Origin: Phlyctochytrium arcticum
Lineage: Eukaryota; Chytridiomycota; Chytridiomycetes; Chytridiales; Chytridiaceae
Length of the DNA stretch: 64,000 bases
Reading direction: 5' to 3'
Assembly (NCBI GenBank): GCA_025602905.1
Contig: JAHLKI010000029.1
Span: 287,378 to 351,377 of the forward strand
Shown here piece by piece: positions 13,590 through 26,679 of this stretch. The position numbers and the translations under genes were made by a program. The notes under the pieces are model-generated. The model was not told the origin of the DNA, did not search any database, and saw only the letters and a program-made list of their open reading frames with translations. The number at the start of each line of letters is the position of its first letter. The first letter of the stretch is position 1.

Positions 13590-14608
13590 ACCAACACCAC
13601 TCCACCTGTTCCGTCACACCTTTTGCATTCGACATTAATTTATACTGTCAACGAAACATACTAGTTTTTAGATTCATGGAAAGGTGGGAGATTTTTGCTA
13701 TAGTTTTTAGATAGCTGCGATATCTACCTATCCTCTCCGAGCTTTCACTTTTGCGTGCATGTATATTCTACTCTGGGTAATTTATTATTTCATCCATTTG
13801 GGACTGCATCAGAACATATGTTGAAAAAGCACGGCCGACCATATCCTTTGTCAGCCATTCTTCTGTGCCATCCATACGCTCAACATCCACTGCGCAAACA
13901 TTAGCGAGTACACCCAAATTTCCAAGAGTAGGTCATGGCCCAGACTCAAGTTCACGACGAGAGTCAGACAACTTCAATGATTTGGAACTTGCGGCTTCAC
14001 ATGCTGCTACAGGGGTGGCCCAACGTTGTAAGGATACCAGCATCATTTGACTAAAAGGACAGGACTAAAACCAAATCATTTCTTTCACTCTCTGATTGGA
14101 AAGCTAAGAGCGGACATGCTGCAGGTCAGAGACAAAGTCGATGGTTGTGAATCCGCTTGCATTTGCATCAAGTCGGTGGGCCTAGACATTACATGCCTTT
14201 ACGATACCCCGCCAAAGTGATTCGATGTTCCACATTGACTGAGATTGACTCGTATGCTTGGACCGACTGCAAACTATACGATCCCAGTGTTGACTTGGGT
14301 TTCCAGAACGGGCCGAGCCAGCTTCAGTCCCTTTTGTTGATCGTCATGATCTGTGAGGCCTTCGATTTTTGGTTCAATGACTTGAGTGGATTTCGTTCAA
14401 ATATCAGGAGTAGAGTTTCGATAAAGTAAAACAGGGCAACACTGGGGCATTTGGGCGAGACATTGTTGGTAAAGGTTGTCGTTTGGCAAGGCGATGATGT
14501 TGTGATGGAGTTCGCGATGAGCTCTCGTTCGCGTTACGTGGCAATTGGTTCGAATTCGCGCGTCCGAAACAAAGCGAGTCCGAGAATCCACGTGTTCTCG
14601 TTCCGCAG
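13590..14608. other. Intergenic region between mitoferrin and histone H2B
   Basis: No gene supported. The first 150 bp are A/T-rich 3' flank. No second histone gene (such as a divergent H2A) is visible upstream of H2B. Confidence 0.55.
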
Positions 14609-14617
14609 GTATATAAA
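14609..14617 (+). promoter_or_regulatory. TATA box of histone H2B
   Basis: The sequence TATATAA lies about 100 bp before the H2B start codon. An inverted CCAAT element (ATTGG) and G/C-rich palindromic sequence sit about 50-70 bp further upstream. Position and composition fit a strong regulated promoter, as expected for a replication histone. Confidence 0.6.
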
Positions 14618-14714
14618 CTCGAGGCGTTGAAAGACCTGCCCCCCCATCGTTCTCGTGTCGCTGCCTCAATCTAATCCATCATCTCACCCCACCCGTCAAC
14701 AACAACTCGCAACA

Positions 14715-15568
<854 letters not shown>

Positions 15569-15971
15569 GTCCCCTGATGCTTCTAGTATTCACCAGGCCC
15601 ATACCCCCTAAATGTCCGCAGTTTTGACATGTCGGCCTTGCAAGGGCCGGCACACTTTCACCTTTTAAATAGTTGCTGATGTTGCTCGTATATATCTTTT
15701 TCAAGAAAACTTTGCGTGTTTCGAAACACGCTTTACTTTGTGACATTCCCGACACCACGAAGAATCTTCGCTGTCGATAATGAAATTGTGGAAAATGTCT
15801 CGTCTGCCGCTTTGACATCTCGGTCTTCGCTCGAACGTCGTCCAGGAGCTAATGTAGGGGTCGCTAGCCAAGTTCGGCTGCAGGCATGTAAAAAATAACA
15901 ATCAAACAAATATTCGATACGTGTTTCGGCCAACTATGTTTGTTCTATCTACTCCAAACGGTAGACTGTAT

Positions 15972-17851
15972 CTAGATGTCGAGTAGTAAACGGCGGGGAT
16001 CCTCCAGGTTCTGTTTGAGCTTGACCAGGAATGTCACAGCCTCACGACCATCAATGACACGGTGATCATATGTCAATGCAACATACATCATTGGGCGGAT
16101 CTCAATCTATATCAAAAAAAATTAATCAATGATTTCGCTCAAGATAGACAAAAATGATATTCCATCATTACCTTTCCGTTCACCACAACAGCGCGCTCCT
16201 TTGTAGCGTGCATGCCCAAAATGGCAGACTGAGGCTGGTTGATAATAGGGGTTCCCATCAGCGAGCCAAAGACACCACCGTTGGAGACGGTAAAAGTTCC
16301 ACCAGTCAAGTCTTCCAAAGTGATTTGGTTGTCCCGGGCCTAAAAATGTCCAAACGTCAGTAACCATCAAAGGGTTGAGGAGCTCTCTCTGCTTTTACGC
16401 ACCTTTTTGCCAAGAGCGGCAATAGCCCTTTCAATTTGAACCATGGTCAACGATTCACAGTTGCGGACAATGGGAGTGACAAGGCCCTTGGGCGTAGCAA
16501 CCGCGACGGATACGTCGACGTAGTCGTGGTATACAATCTCGTCACCAGAAATAGAGGCATTAACACCGGGCACCTCGTGCAAGGCAGAACTGGCAGCCTT
16601 GATGAAGGCGCCCATAAAGCCGAGCTTGACGCCGTGCTTTTCGAGAACGAGGTCTTTATATTTGGAGCGCATCTCCATGAGATTGCTGAGTGGAGGGACA
16701 CAGTAAAGTGAGAAACTGGGACATGTCATGCTCAGAACAAGTATTTGTTATTACCTCATATCAATTTCATTGAAGGTAGTCAATGAGGCCGCTTGGTTTT
16801 GAGACTCCTTGAGGCGTTGAGCAATCTTTTTTCGCATTTGAGTCATCTTCACTCGGCGTTCGGTGCGAGAACCAGGGAGATAGCCAGGGAAATCTTCACC
16901 GTCAAAAGTGACGGGGGCATTGCTAGACTTGGAAACTGGGCGAGGGGCGGGCTTTTCGGTGGCTGTTTTACAATTATGAGATTCGAGTCCGGATTTTACC
17001 TCCACCTAAACGTACCGGCAGGTGTTGGAGCTTCTTCCTTGGGTTTTGGCGCAGGCTTCGATTCAACAGGCTTGGCCTCCTCCTTCTTTGGCTTTTCTTG
17101 CTTTGACTCCTCTTTCTGAGTCTCTTGCGATTTTGATTCGGATTTTGGGCTAGATCCCTCTTTTGGGGCATCGCCCAACTCAATCTTGAACAAGTTGCCT
17201 CCAACGGACACGGTGTCACCCTCGTTAGCGTAAAGCTCAAGAATGTCTCCAGATTCAGGAGAATTCACCGGGACGTCAATCTAGAGAGGCATGAGCTTTT
17301 CTGAGCGATGCTAGTCTTTGAAAAAGCAGTTTACCTTGTCGGTCTCAATTGTTGCGATGAGCTCATCTCGGGCGACAAAATCTCCAACCTCTAGCAACGG
17401 GAACACCACATCAATGATTGGAACGAGATCGGACCGATGAAAAACTCTCACTCACTCTTGTGCCACTGTGTCAGTGTTCCTTCTTGGATGGACTCTGCCA
17501 TTGGTGGGGTCTTGATAACTTTGGAGGCTGATAAAGGTCAAACATAAAGTCTAAGCCATACTGTACATTTTCTGCCAAAAGGGGACGTCATACCCATAAA
17601 CCGAGCCTGGATGAATCGGGATGCATTTCGGTTCAGAGTACTTGATTGTGTTCTAGATAGATATTATACATTAGCCTGCGATATTTTGACGTTGTGCTGG
17701 TGCCATACTTTGTTGCGGTAGCGACTTTAGCAATTCCACGTGTAGATGTTCGCGTTGTGACAGTATAGGACGCTGCACGGCATGCAATGCGCACAGGCTG
17801 CTGGCGAGCCGCCGTCGCAGAGAGAACCCGGCGACAGAGAGTAGATGACAT
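15972..17851 (-). CDS. KGD2: 2-oxoglutarate dehydrogenase E2 (succinyltransferase)
   Basis: Dihydrolipoamide succinyltransferase, core of the mitochondrial 2-oxoglutarate dehydrogenase complex in the TCA cycle. It reads as several exons on the minus strand. The N-terminus is a basic mitochondrial presequence ('[19 protein letters not shown]'). One lipoyl domain follows ('[20 protein letters not shown]', lipoylated Lys in ETDKI), then a Lys/Glu/Pro-rich linker and the catalytic acyltransferase domain ('[20 protein letters not shown]', '[20 protein letters not shown]'), ending with the active-site '[12 protein letters not shown]' (HxxxDG) and terminal 'RRLLLDI'. No E3/E1 peripheral-subunit-binding domain is seen in the linker, which separates it from pyruvate dehydrogenase E2. 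It converges on histone H2B across about 400 bp. Confidence 0.95.
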
Positions 17852-18603
17852 GGCGACGAAAGTGGCGACTAGGACACGATATAGCTCAACTATCCGATCT
17901 GGCTAAATAAGAAGAATACGCACATCATATAAAGTGAGTAACGGGTCTCCAAGTCGATACCAAAGACTGGGAATAACTCACATGTTCAGCTGCAGATTAA
18001 AATTGAGGTGTGATGCAAATTCCTCAACGGCCTCAAATTGTTGATTTTCCCAAAATTCCCGCCATGTCTTTCGGCTCAAGCCGGATCCAAGTTGGGGGGA
18101 ATCTGGTAAATTGAGTTTACAGCCACCAGACCTTGAAAGCCGGGAATTTTTGGACAGGCCTGCCTGCCTGGGAATTTATCGGGAGCGTTATACCCTCCGG
18201 TTCAGCCTCCGGTATACAAAATAAAATTGTGTATGTCTATCACTTGATCCGTCGAGTACCTAATATAGCCATCCTGCCGCGACCTGGGATGTTGTACTGA
18301 TGCAAGGCACTTCGAGAGTGTGCAGCAATGTGCACGGTAGGCGATGACAGGTTCAATCGGATCTTTTGGTTCTTGATTTCTTTCCCATCATGTATTCTAC
18401 CACAGGGAGTGGGTTCATCGCCGAGACGAATACAACTGGCCCTTGCACCGTTGCACGGGACCCCACATTCCCCACTTGATTTGTCGGCTTTTCCGAAATG
18501 TTCTGATAGCCAAGAGGGACTAGGAAGTGGGAGGAGAATGCCTTGTGGGGAATCCCAGCACTAAACGATTAACAAGGGACTAGCGCGTCTCCAGACCAAA
18601 GGC
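17852..18603. other. Intergenic region upstream of KGD2
   Basis: No gene recognised. The stretch nearest 17.85-18.1 kb should contain the KGD2 promoter; the rest has only short non-conserved ORFs. Confidence 0.5.
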
Positions 18604-19120
18604 TTAGAGTGTTTCATGCGAATGATCGTCGGAAAGGAACCGAGCGTTCTCCAAGATTTCATGAGGTCCAGTTTCCTCGGGGACGTACTGTTTGGAGATG
18701 GTCTTGTTATTATTAACCTTCACGTAAAATCCATAATCATGGGCTTCTGTTTCCAAACAGTTGCCGCCCGGGTAGTATAGATCTCGCCCTCCTTCTGGAA
18801 ACACGCTCGATCCAGCCCCATCGGTAGCCATGTACTGAGCAATGCCACCAATGTTCATCAAACTGCTAATGTTTCTTAGCGCTGGGATCAGCCGCACACC
18901 AGGGTCTCCAACAGCAGCTGCGCCACTTCTGCTTACGCAGCAATGTCCGCGTCAAAAACGCGTCCCAAACTCGTAGATGAGCAATGAGAGTCAATGAGAA
19001 CCAGTGGAAAGGGTTTTTTTCAAGAGTGGAATCGAGTACGTACCGACGTCTGAAGCGGCAACACCAGGAATTCCAGCACCATTGTTATTTTGACAGCAAG
19101 TAGGGCGGGGCGCCGTTGGG
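18604..19120 (-). CDS. Hypothetical protein, partial gene model
   Basis: The minus strand shows an open terminal exon (about 18604-18930) ending '...DDHSHETL' with content unlike random sequence: 'IGGIAQYMATDGAGSSVFP', 'YYPGGNCLETEAHDYGFYVK'. An upstream block (about 19020-19100, containing 'CCQNNNGAGIPGVAASDV') ends at a GTACGT and could be a preceding exon, but the join does not keep frame with the splice sites I can see, and no start is identified. No family is recognised. It lies head to head with the Cdh1-like gene, its 5' side near that gene's start. The model is uncertain; it may be a pseudogene. Confidence 0.35.
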
Positions 19121-19201
19121 AAGAACGCCAAACGTGACCAACCTGTCAGTCAAAGGCCTTTCACCTGTCGCTCAGTGCTCATTAGCCTGCAACTTTACAC
19201 A

Positions 19202-21117
19202 ATGGATCCACACAATCAGAATCTGGGGCATGTTAGCTCTGGATCATGTAGACTGCAAGAAAACAGCAATGGCCCCTCTGCACCCACCCCTTCGTCAACA
19301 ATGCTCCCTAACAATACCACTTTTCCACCAAGACCATCCACCCCACGTCGGCCGACCACTCCGGCGAGCAATCTTCCAACACCATCAATGACATCTCCCG
19401 CAGCTTCCACCTCATATCCAGCTGCCCCATCAACCCCCCGCCGCAGAACGAAGCGACGGATAGAAGACATCCTGAGCCCACGGTCGTCCAACTACAATCG
19501 GTATGCCGTACTTTGTCAATTGCACGGCGCATCACCAATACTCATGATTCATCTGCAGCATACTCCTCTCCACTCCAAGGAAGAATGCATCGGCACATCT
19601 CCTTCGATCGCCAATGAGAAACCGCCAATTGGGATTACAGTCCCCGGATGATGAAGGTGGGAAGGACTTGATATATGCGTTCTCAATTAGAAACTCACCA
19701 GTGCAATAATAGATGGAGCTGAGGATACCTACTCGCTTTTGATGCATCGAGAAATTTTAGACTCGCCATCGAAAAGAGGGCGTATATTTGGATCTGGCCC
19801 TCAGACCCGATATCTTCCACCACCTCCAGACTGTGCCATTAGCCCAAAGTATCTCAAGTCCTCCCTATCAGCAGCAAGCCAGAGTTTGGTGCATTCACCA
19901 CAGAGAGGGCGATGGGAAATTCCAAGGAGTCCCTTTAAAATATTGGACGCGCCCGAACTCCAGGTAGCCCACATACGGTGACAAACGTCTTTTTTGGGAC
20001 CGAGGGCTCATTGTTTTGCGCAACTAGGACGACTACTATTTGAACCTGATCGACTGGTCATCAACAGATATCCTGGGAGTTGGACTCAACACGTGTGTTT
20101 ATTTATGGAGTGCGGCGAGCAGCAAAGTATGACTTGGACTTTCGAGGCAAATGATCTTCTACTAACTTGCGATAATGTGTAGGTGACCAAATTATGTGAC
20201 CTTGGGTCGGATGATAGCGTTACATCAGTGAGTTGGATGCAGAAGGTACGCTATTTGTTTTTTACGAAGGCAACTGCCGCTAAGACAACTTCTCAGGGTA
20301 CCCACCTTGCCGTAGGAACAGATTCTGGTTTGGTGCAACTTTGGGATATTGAGCGTGAGAAGAAAGTCCGGCAGTTCAAAGGGCACACAAAACGGGTGGG
20401 GGCGATGGCATGGAATGGCGAGCTTCTTACATCAGGAAGTCGAGATAAGACCATTATGCAGCGGGATGCGCGCATGAAGGCGGGGCATGTTTCTATACTA
20501 CATGCACATTCGGCTGAAGTGTGCGGTCTTCGCTGGAGCCCGGATGAAGGCCAGTTGGCCTCTGGAGGAAATGACAATCAGTTGGTCATTTGGGACAAAC
20601 GAAGTGATACCCCGGTGTGGGCACCTGTCAACCCACATCAGGCTGCGGTCAAAGCTATAACATGGTCACCTCATAGGGTAGGTTTACGTGTTTTCGGTCC
20701 CAACCTGCAATCACTTTCTGACGGACGTGGCGGTTGCAGAGACACATCCTGGCATCAGGGGGAGGTACCGCAGACCGTAAAATCAAGATTTGGAATGTCC
20801 TAAGCGGACACACCATTAAACAGATCGACACGAACTCTCAAGTATGCAATTTGGCTTGGGGAAAGCAGAGTGAACATCTCATCAGCACGCACGGGTATTC
20901 CCGAAATCACATCACGATTTGGAAACAAACAGAGACATCACTGAAGGAGGCAGCAGTTCTGACCGGGCATGGGTCCCGAGTCGTGTACTTGGCCATGTCG
21001 CCAGATGGACAAAGTATCGTTACTGGTGCCGGCGATGAGACCCTACGATTCTGGAAAATTTGTAATGCTAAAAAGACGCGACAGCCGCAAGTTGATACTT
21101 CAACATGCGTCATCTGA
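19202..21117 (+). CDS. CDH1: Cdh1/Fzr1-type activator of the anaphase-promoting complex
   Basis: WD40 substrate adaptor of the APC/C ubiquitin ligase, active in late mitosis and G1. Spliced exons give a Ser/Pro/Thr-rich N-terminal region with many S/T-P sites, as expected for Cdk control, then 'DTYSLLMHREIL' and 'SPFKILDAPELQ|DDYYLNLIDWSS', which is diagnostic of Cdh1 over Cdc20. Seven WD repeats follow, including 'LCDLGSDDSVTSVSW', 'TSGSRDKTIMQRD', 'CGLRWSPDEGQLASGGNDNQ', 'LASGGGTADRKIKIWN', 'STHGYSRNHITIWK' and 'LAMSPDGQSIVTGAGDETLR'. Two conserved APC/C-binding elements are not visible: the DRFIP C-box near the N-terminus and the C-terminal Ile-Arg tail; the frame ends '...DTSTCVI'. An unseen 5' or 3' exon could supply them. 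Confidence 0.9.
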
Positions 21118-22786
21118 CATCTGGAATGATGATCCCGGATACTCTTTAATTTATTTAATCCCTGCAAGACGTGGATGCACCTGTGTCAGTATACCAACGT
21201 CCACCTGGCTATCTATAAGCGATGCACACGGATGGAAATCATTTGTAACTATCTCATAAAGTATTTAGTGCCTTTTAGTGCCTCCTTTGTTGGGGCAACG
21301 AGCAAAATTCAAGCAGCTGTTGTTACTGCATCTAATTAGAGTACCCTCTTGTTGCATTCTGTCGGTGTGTTTACCAGCTTCCTGCGTTCGGACTCCGACG
21401 AGGCGTTTGCCTAAACCTGCAATCAATTTCTTTGAAGTCAATCCTGTTAAGCGAAATTAGATTGGAATAATGGGTTGACCAAAAATTCACTGAATGGCGT
21501 GCTTGTGAGCGGGGGGGGGGGGGGGGGTTGGATAGTAACCATACCTCCTCGTACATACAATGAGCTTGAGAGGCCACGATCGTCGTCCTAAGCATATCAG
21601 ATTGGCACTTGTCGGTTGCTTACATGTGACAATAGCCGTCGCTGAGAAGTTTACAGTATTTGCCTCGTATTCTTCGCGGGTGCGATTATTTTGGGACGAT
21701 GCAGGGCCTTCATCAAAAACATCATCCCGGCCGATCGATCAGTGAGGAATCGAGTGCAGGATCCTTCGTCAGAGGAGAGAGGTGGATAAAAATGCATCGA
21801 CATCTTTTTCGCGGAGATGCTCTTGATCCAATGCGTATGTGTGTCTTGCAAGTCATTCATAGGAGCAGACACCGTTTTGGCTGGACTAGACGTGCTTTCC
21901 CCCCACACAAGTCCGAACTAGATGAGTTGATAGTCACACAACACTCTATATGAGTCCAAATCCCGATGAGAGTACCTTGAGATTGCCCGCGTTTGGGCCA
22001 TCCCGGCTTATGCAATATAAAACAGTATATAGGCAGCACAGCGCGAGCAGTCTCCGCATGAACAGAAGTTACAGAACTTGTACTCACCTCAAAGTTCATA
22101 GCATGACTGTGCCGTTGTTTGCTCAGGAGTCTTCCCACGGAATCCTGGACGGAATCCCGTCAGATCTGACAGGATATAGGGCTCACCGGCGAGAAAGTAG
22201 CGTGACGGCTGCAGCAAACAGTTTCCAACTTCAAAATGTATACGGCAATCGACTTCAGGTTGTTCGCATCTTCCTGGAAACGATCTAGCCAGACATTGCA
22301 TCGCCGGTGTTCATCGCTCAACCACAATCCTCACCTACCCACCAACATACTTACAATCTCCTGTAGTTTCCAACTTCCTACATCAGTGTAAGCTGGGGGC
22401 TTTGACACGCCTCTCCCACCCCCGAACTGGCTGCATGTTTACCAAGAACACTTCCTACGCCATTCGCCACTATGCCAAAGACCGCAGTGCGGCAGTGGTG
22501 GCCCTGATGGCCTTCACCATCAAGTTCTCACTGTAAGCCGGCCAACGGCTGGGGTCTGTCCCTGAGGGAATCCAATACATTATCAGCCAAATCACCTTCA
22601 CGCAACTCTCGTGCTGCACAAAACGTGGGATGGCTGTATGTGGAAATGTGATCTGCCAAGATACCGTACTACACTTCATCAACTCCGATCAACTCTCACC
22701 GCCGGCACACTTTAACACATATAAAGAACTTGGGATTCATACACGATCACTATACGCAACAGTTATCCCAACTATTCACGATCAAC
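21118..22786. other. Intergenic region with possible exon pair
   Basis: Mostly without recognisable genes. At 22432-22866 two blocks joined by a GTAAGC...TATCAG intron (about 22533-22587) give a continuous frame ('TKNTSYAIRHYAKDRSAAVV...') that ends in TAG at 22864-22866; the same frame continues open beyond that stop into the next ORF. A TATA-like ATATAAAG near 22719 lies about 65 bp before an ATG at 22787. No family is recognised. Confidence 0.35.
21511..21527. repeat. Poly-G run of 17
   Basis: An uninterrupted homopolymer of 17 G in non-coding sequence. Its length is likely to be variable and prone to sequencing error. It could form a G-rich secondary structure. Confidence 0.95.
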
Positions 22787-23345
22787 ATGGACCCCCGAGC
22801 AAGCCAAGCATGCCCGGGGTGGCCATCCTCGGGGCGTCCAGCACCCAAGCACCTGCCATTTTTTAGTTACGCGTCCATAACTTGTTCCCAAGCATTCCTG
22901 CAAAGAAGTGGGGCAAGCTCCGAGACATCGTGGAAGGAGTACCGGAGGAGGAGTTGGTTGCATTTCCAACGGGAGATGTTGCCCGGATCATCATCATCAA
23001 CCGGTTTTTCAAGCTATCCAACAACCAGAACCTGCCCGCAGAGGTCCGAGAGCATGCGGCGTGCTGCCATCAATTCTACAAGAAAAACCGAGACAAACTT
23101 GCCAATAAACTCGCCGCGAGGAAATCGGCGATATGCCGACGAAAGGAGGAAGAGGAGCGGGAAGCTGCCCGAGCCAGCATATGGGCCAAATTGCGGCGTT
23201 TAACGTCGTCAACTCATACCTGGATGCCATTCCGGCTGACGACCAACCAATCAAAATCCAGCAGGAGGACATCTCCATCGCGACATTTGACGGGGACGAG
23301 GGGACCCCGTACACCCCGACCCCCAAGGCCCGAATGTACAAAATT
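22787..23345 (+). pseudogene. Unknown ORF, frame-shifted
   Basis: An ATG at 22787, preceded by a TATA-like element, opens a short frame ('MDPRASQACPGWPSSGR'). Protein-like sequence then continues in another frame from about 22870 ('FPSIPAKKWGKLRDIVEG', 'AFPTGDVARIIIINRFFKLS', 'EVREHAACCHQFYKKNRDKL') and in a third from about 23180 ('AAFNVVNSYLDAIPADDQPI'). After about 23340 the sequence is T-rich and resembles 3' UTR. Two frame changes are needed for one continuous protein: one at the T6 tract before 22866, one near 23175-23185. I recognise no family. The middle part is basic and helical. It is a lineage-specific gene that is either broken or carries assembly indels. Confidence 0.4.
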
Positions 23346-23909
23346 TGCTTCTTGTATATATTTTTTCCCTCCCTCCTTTTCTTCGTACATACCCCATTTT
23401 TTCTTCTTTCTGTCTTTTTTTTAAATATATATCCCCCTTTTCTTCCGGTCGTTTCTTGTTTTTTTTTCCCCAGAAATTACTGGTTGTGTATTAGCGGGCA
23501 GCGAGGCCCAGCGAGGCCCTTCCTTCTCATTATGATTTGTCTGTCAATTACAAGTAGAAATATGATAGTAAGGTGAGAATGGGGCGGAAAGAATCAGCAG
23601 CGTATACATGAAGTACAGTATACCCTTGATCTATTTTAGTATGTTCACGCTGTGCCCGTATAAGGGGGTTGTATCAGAGACCAATAAGATATAGAACACA
23701 CCGGCCTTTGGCGCTCTTGAAGTCCCTCAGTACTTTGCCAAGAATGGCAGCAAAGCGGGACACCCCTCAGCATCGCGGAATTATGAGCGGAAAGATTGAC
23801 GATGATACAAGAACTTCAAGAAGTTTTCACCAATGCACATTAGATTATCAAAATTGAAAGACCGTAATAAAAATCACGCATGAAACCCAAAAATGTAACT
23901 TCCTCCAGA
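23346..23909. other. T-rich intergenic region
   Basis: Begins with long T and C tracts (23350-23475), then ordinary non-coding sequence up to the LRRC45 stop codon. No gene seen. Confidence 0.55.
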
Positions 23910-26362
23910 TCATATGGCCTTTCGCGCTGCGCGCTGATTCATCACTTGGGTAATGCTTAACTGCATTTCCCGCATCTGCAGCATCCCATCCTCTCTTTCC
24001 GCCCGCAATTCCGCTTCTTTACGGTCCAGTTCAGATGAAACCTGCGCGATCCGTCGATCCTTGATCGCAAGGTCTCCGCTGACCCTTGTCAATTCGCCAT
24101 TAACGCGAGCAACCTCTGCTCGTTCTTTCTGAAGTGAGTCGCGTAACTGCTGAATTTCCGTGACCAGGCTGGCGTTTTCCTTTTTGGCACGCTCAACACT
24201 AGATCGCTGTGATGCCAAGGTTGATTCAATATCCCCTTGTCGAGCTTTTAGGGACACGATGTCGTCCTGATAAGACAAACGCTGTTGTTGCCACTTCTCG
24301 CGTTCAGACTCGTGCTCTCGGACTACTTTGGCGTGAGATTGTTGAAGGGATGCAATATCAATTTGGAGGGCGTCGCGCTGTTTAGTCAGTGTTGCAATCG
24401 TCTGTTCCAGTTCCCTCCGGCCGTCGAGCTGTGTGATAGTGAGAGTCGGCCCACCAGTCTTGCACATAAATGTATCATACCTCAGCCTTGCGCAGCCGCG
24501 CTTCGATTTCCTGTATTCGTTCACTAAAAGAACGCTTCTCATTCAAAAACTTTGCCCTTTGAGCATCCAATTCTTCTTCCGCTTTCTGAATAGCAGACTC
24601 CAGTTTTCGAACTTTCTCTTCGACCCTTCCGACCTTTTCATTGCATTCCCTGTCTTTCGCCAACTCGCGACTGCGTAGTTTCTCGGAGTACTCATCCGCA
24701 TGCCGTTTAAGTTTCTCTTAAAAAGCCAAAAATATGTAAATAAGGTTGATTTGATCATGGCAATTCTGATCGTACCATCATATAGTGCCCGCGCAGACTT
24801 GACAGATTCTCGTGCTTTTTCTAGTTCTTCCAACAGCATCGATTTGTCGCGGCGCAAAACTTCAATTTTAACGTCATGCTCTCGAAGCGAAGCCTCAAGC
24901 TCCAGGGCCTGTCTGCGAACATCTGATAAGAGCTTCTCGCGTTCCCCTTCGTTTTTCAATCGAGTCTGTGACCATAATTAATAAGGATAACGACAAAATT
25001 AGGAATTGAGAGTGGTACTTCGCGTTCGTGAAACAACTCCATTTGCAATTCCTTGATTCTGCTTTTCGATTCACTTTGCTGTTGTTCCAAAAGGGAATCA
25101 CAATCGTGATGCAATGCTTGAACTTTCCGAAGCTTAGATTCAACATCTCGGAACGCTTCATGAGTTTTGCCAATTTCTTTGCTTGCTTTCTGCAGTTGCT
25201 GCTCCTTGTCCGCAAGATCTCGCTGAAGATTGGCAATGGTTTCCTGGTGTGAGGTTGTTAGACTCTGAACGGTGCTGTTGAGTTGCTCGCTGTGCAATCG
25301 GATGTGAAAGTCATTCTTTCTTCGATCACGGTTCCGCTCGGCGGCATTGACTATGAATACATAAGTTGAGTGATTTACGTTTGGAACATGAGCCCCTATC
25401 TCGTAACACTCACGAATGGCTCGACCCAAATCATCAGGCACTTCATTGCCGGCAAGTTGAATCTCTTCAATTACTGTGTTCCACTTTAGCAGATCCAATA
25501 AAGCTTTCGACCCGAGCAGTCCAATGTTGTTCCATCGAAGATCTGGTGGTAAAATTTGCTTAACGTGGCATCAGGGGAGAAAAAATGGCTGCAAAATACC
25601 AATTTTGCGCAATGACGTGTTGTTGCGCAAGCACAGAGCCAATGATTGGCATCCACTTGGTCCAATTTTATTGTTCCGAAGATCCAACTCCTCTAAAGTC
25701 TGATTGACCGAAAGTGCATCTGCCAACGCTCGAACACCCGCCTCCCAGATCCCGATGCAATTCCATTCCAAGATCAAGCTGTGTTTAAAGTGCCATCAGA
25801 ACCTAGATTGCGGGATTGCGTCAGTAGCTGAACACACCTCTTGAGGGAAGTATTGATTTTCAGCATTTGGCCTAGGGCGATTGCCCCATCGGTTCGTATG
25901 CTACAGCAGCCCCTATCAGCATTTGGGGCGCAAAAACATGAACAGAACTACTCAGCACCAACCTATTGCCGCGCAAATCAAGACGTTGCAAGGTTTGATT
26001 TGTTTTTAGAGCTCCAGCAATCAGAATACATCCTGTAAACAGAAACGACCTGAATTATTTTGGTTTGCGCCGCTATTTCCTTTGAAATACAGGAGTTTCC
26101 GGGTCTTACCATCATCGCCCAAAAAGGTATCGGCCAAATTGAGTTGAGTGAAGCGGACATCTCGCGCGAGTGCGGAAGCCAGCGCCTTTATATCTTTTAG
26201 GTTCGTTGATTGCCCATGTAGATCCAAAGTTTCACTCTCGTGTAGTAAAGCAACTGCCGTCCCCCCCGGACTTTTCCGCAGATATCTGTCGGCAAGACAG
26301 TGATGCGGCTCCACACCGAGCTCGGAGCATTTGTGAAGATAGACGCTTGAGAAGTTTTCCAT
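23910..26362 (-). CDS. LRRC45: LRRC45-like centriole linker / cilium-base protein
   Basis: Leucine-rich repeat plus coiled-coil protein matching animal LRRC45, which links centriole proximal ends and supports early cilium formation. The ATG at 26362 starts 'MENFSSVYLHKCSELGVEPH', like the LRRC45 N-terminus. Ribonuclease-inhibitor-type LRRs follow: 'DLHGQS', 'QLNLADTFLGDDG', 'LILEWNCIGIWEAGVRALAD', 'LEELDLRNNKIGPSGCQSLA', 'DLLKWNTVIEEIQLAGNEVP'. The rest is a long coiled coil (Glu/Lys/Gln-rich) to the stop at 23910-23912. At least eight short introns separate the exons, and some exons cover single LRR units. A flagellated fungus needs this protein at the kinetosome. It is the first of several microtubule-organising genes in this window. 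Confidence 0.88.
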
Positions 26363-26679
26363 CTCCAGGCAGATTCTACGCCGACATGGGGCCAATGCCT
26401 GAACGATTTTCGGTGTTTCCTGTTGGGAATCTTGGCGCTAAATTAACGCGGAACGCGTCGCCGACGCGGCTGAAAGCGCTTGCTGTAAATAAATAACAAA
26501 ATCTTCCCATGCCATCTGGCCATCTCCGACAATGTCGGGGTATTTTTTGGAGTGAAAGGCTCCATTCGCTGCTCTTGCCGACAACCAAAGGATTTCCGGA
26601 ATTTCTGTCCTTCAAGAGATACGGCATACTACTAGGAACACAGCTATCTACCTACCTAGCTACTTCATTCCACAGCAAC
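26363..26679. other. Promoter region between LRRC45 and an unknown ORF
   Basis: A short divergent intergenic segment without coding signal. It contains a CTATCTACCTACCTAGCTAC stretch near 26645. Confidence 0.5.

Noticed and set aside
21097..21117. CAAX prenylation signal at the Cdh1 C-terminus ('STCVI')
   Set aside because: The Cys is third from the end, not fourth, so it does not fit a CAAX box.
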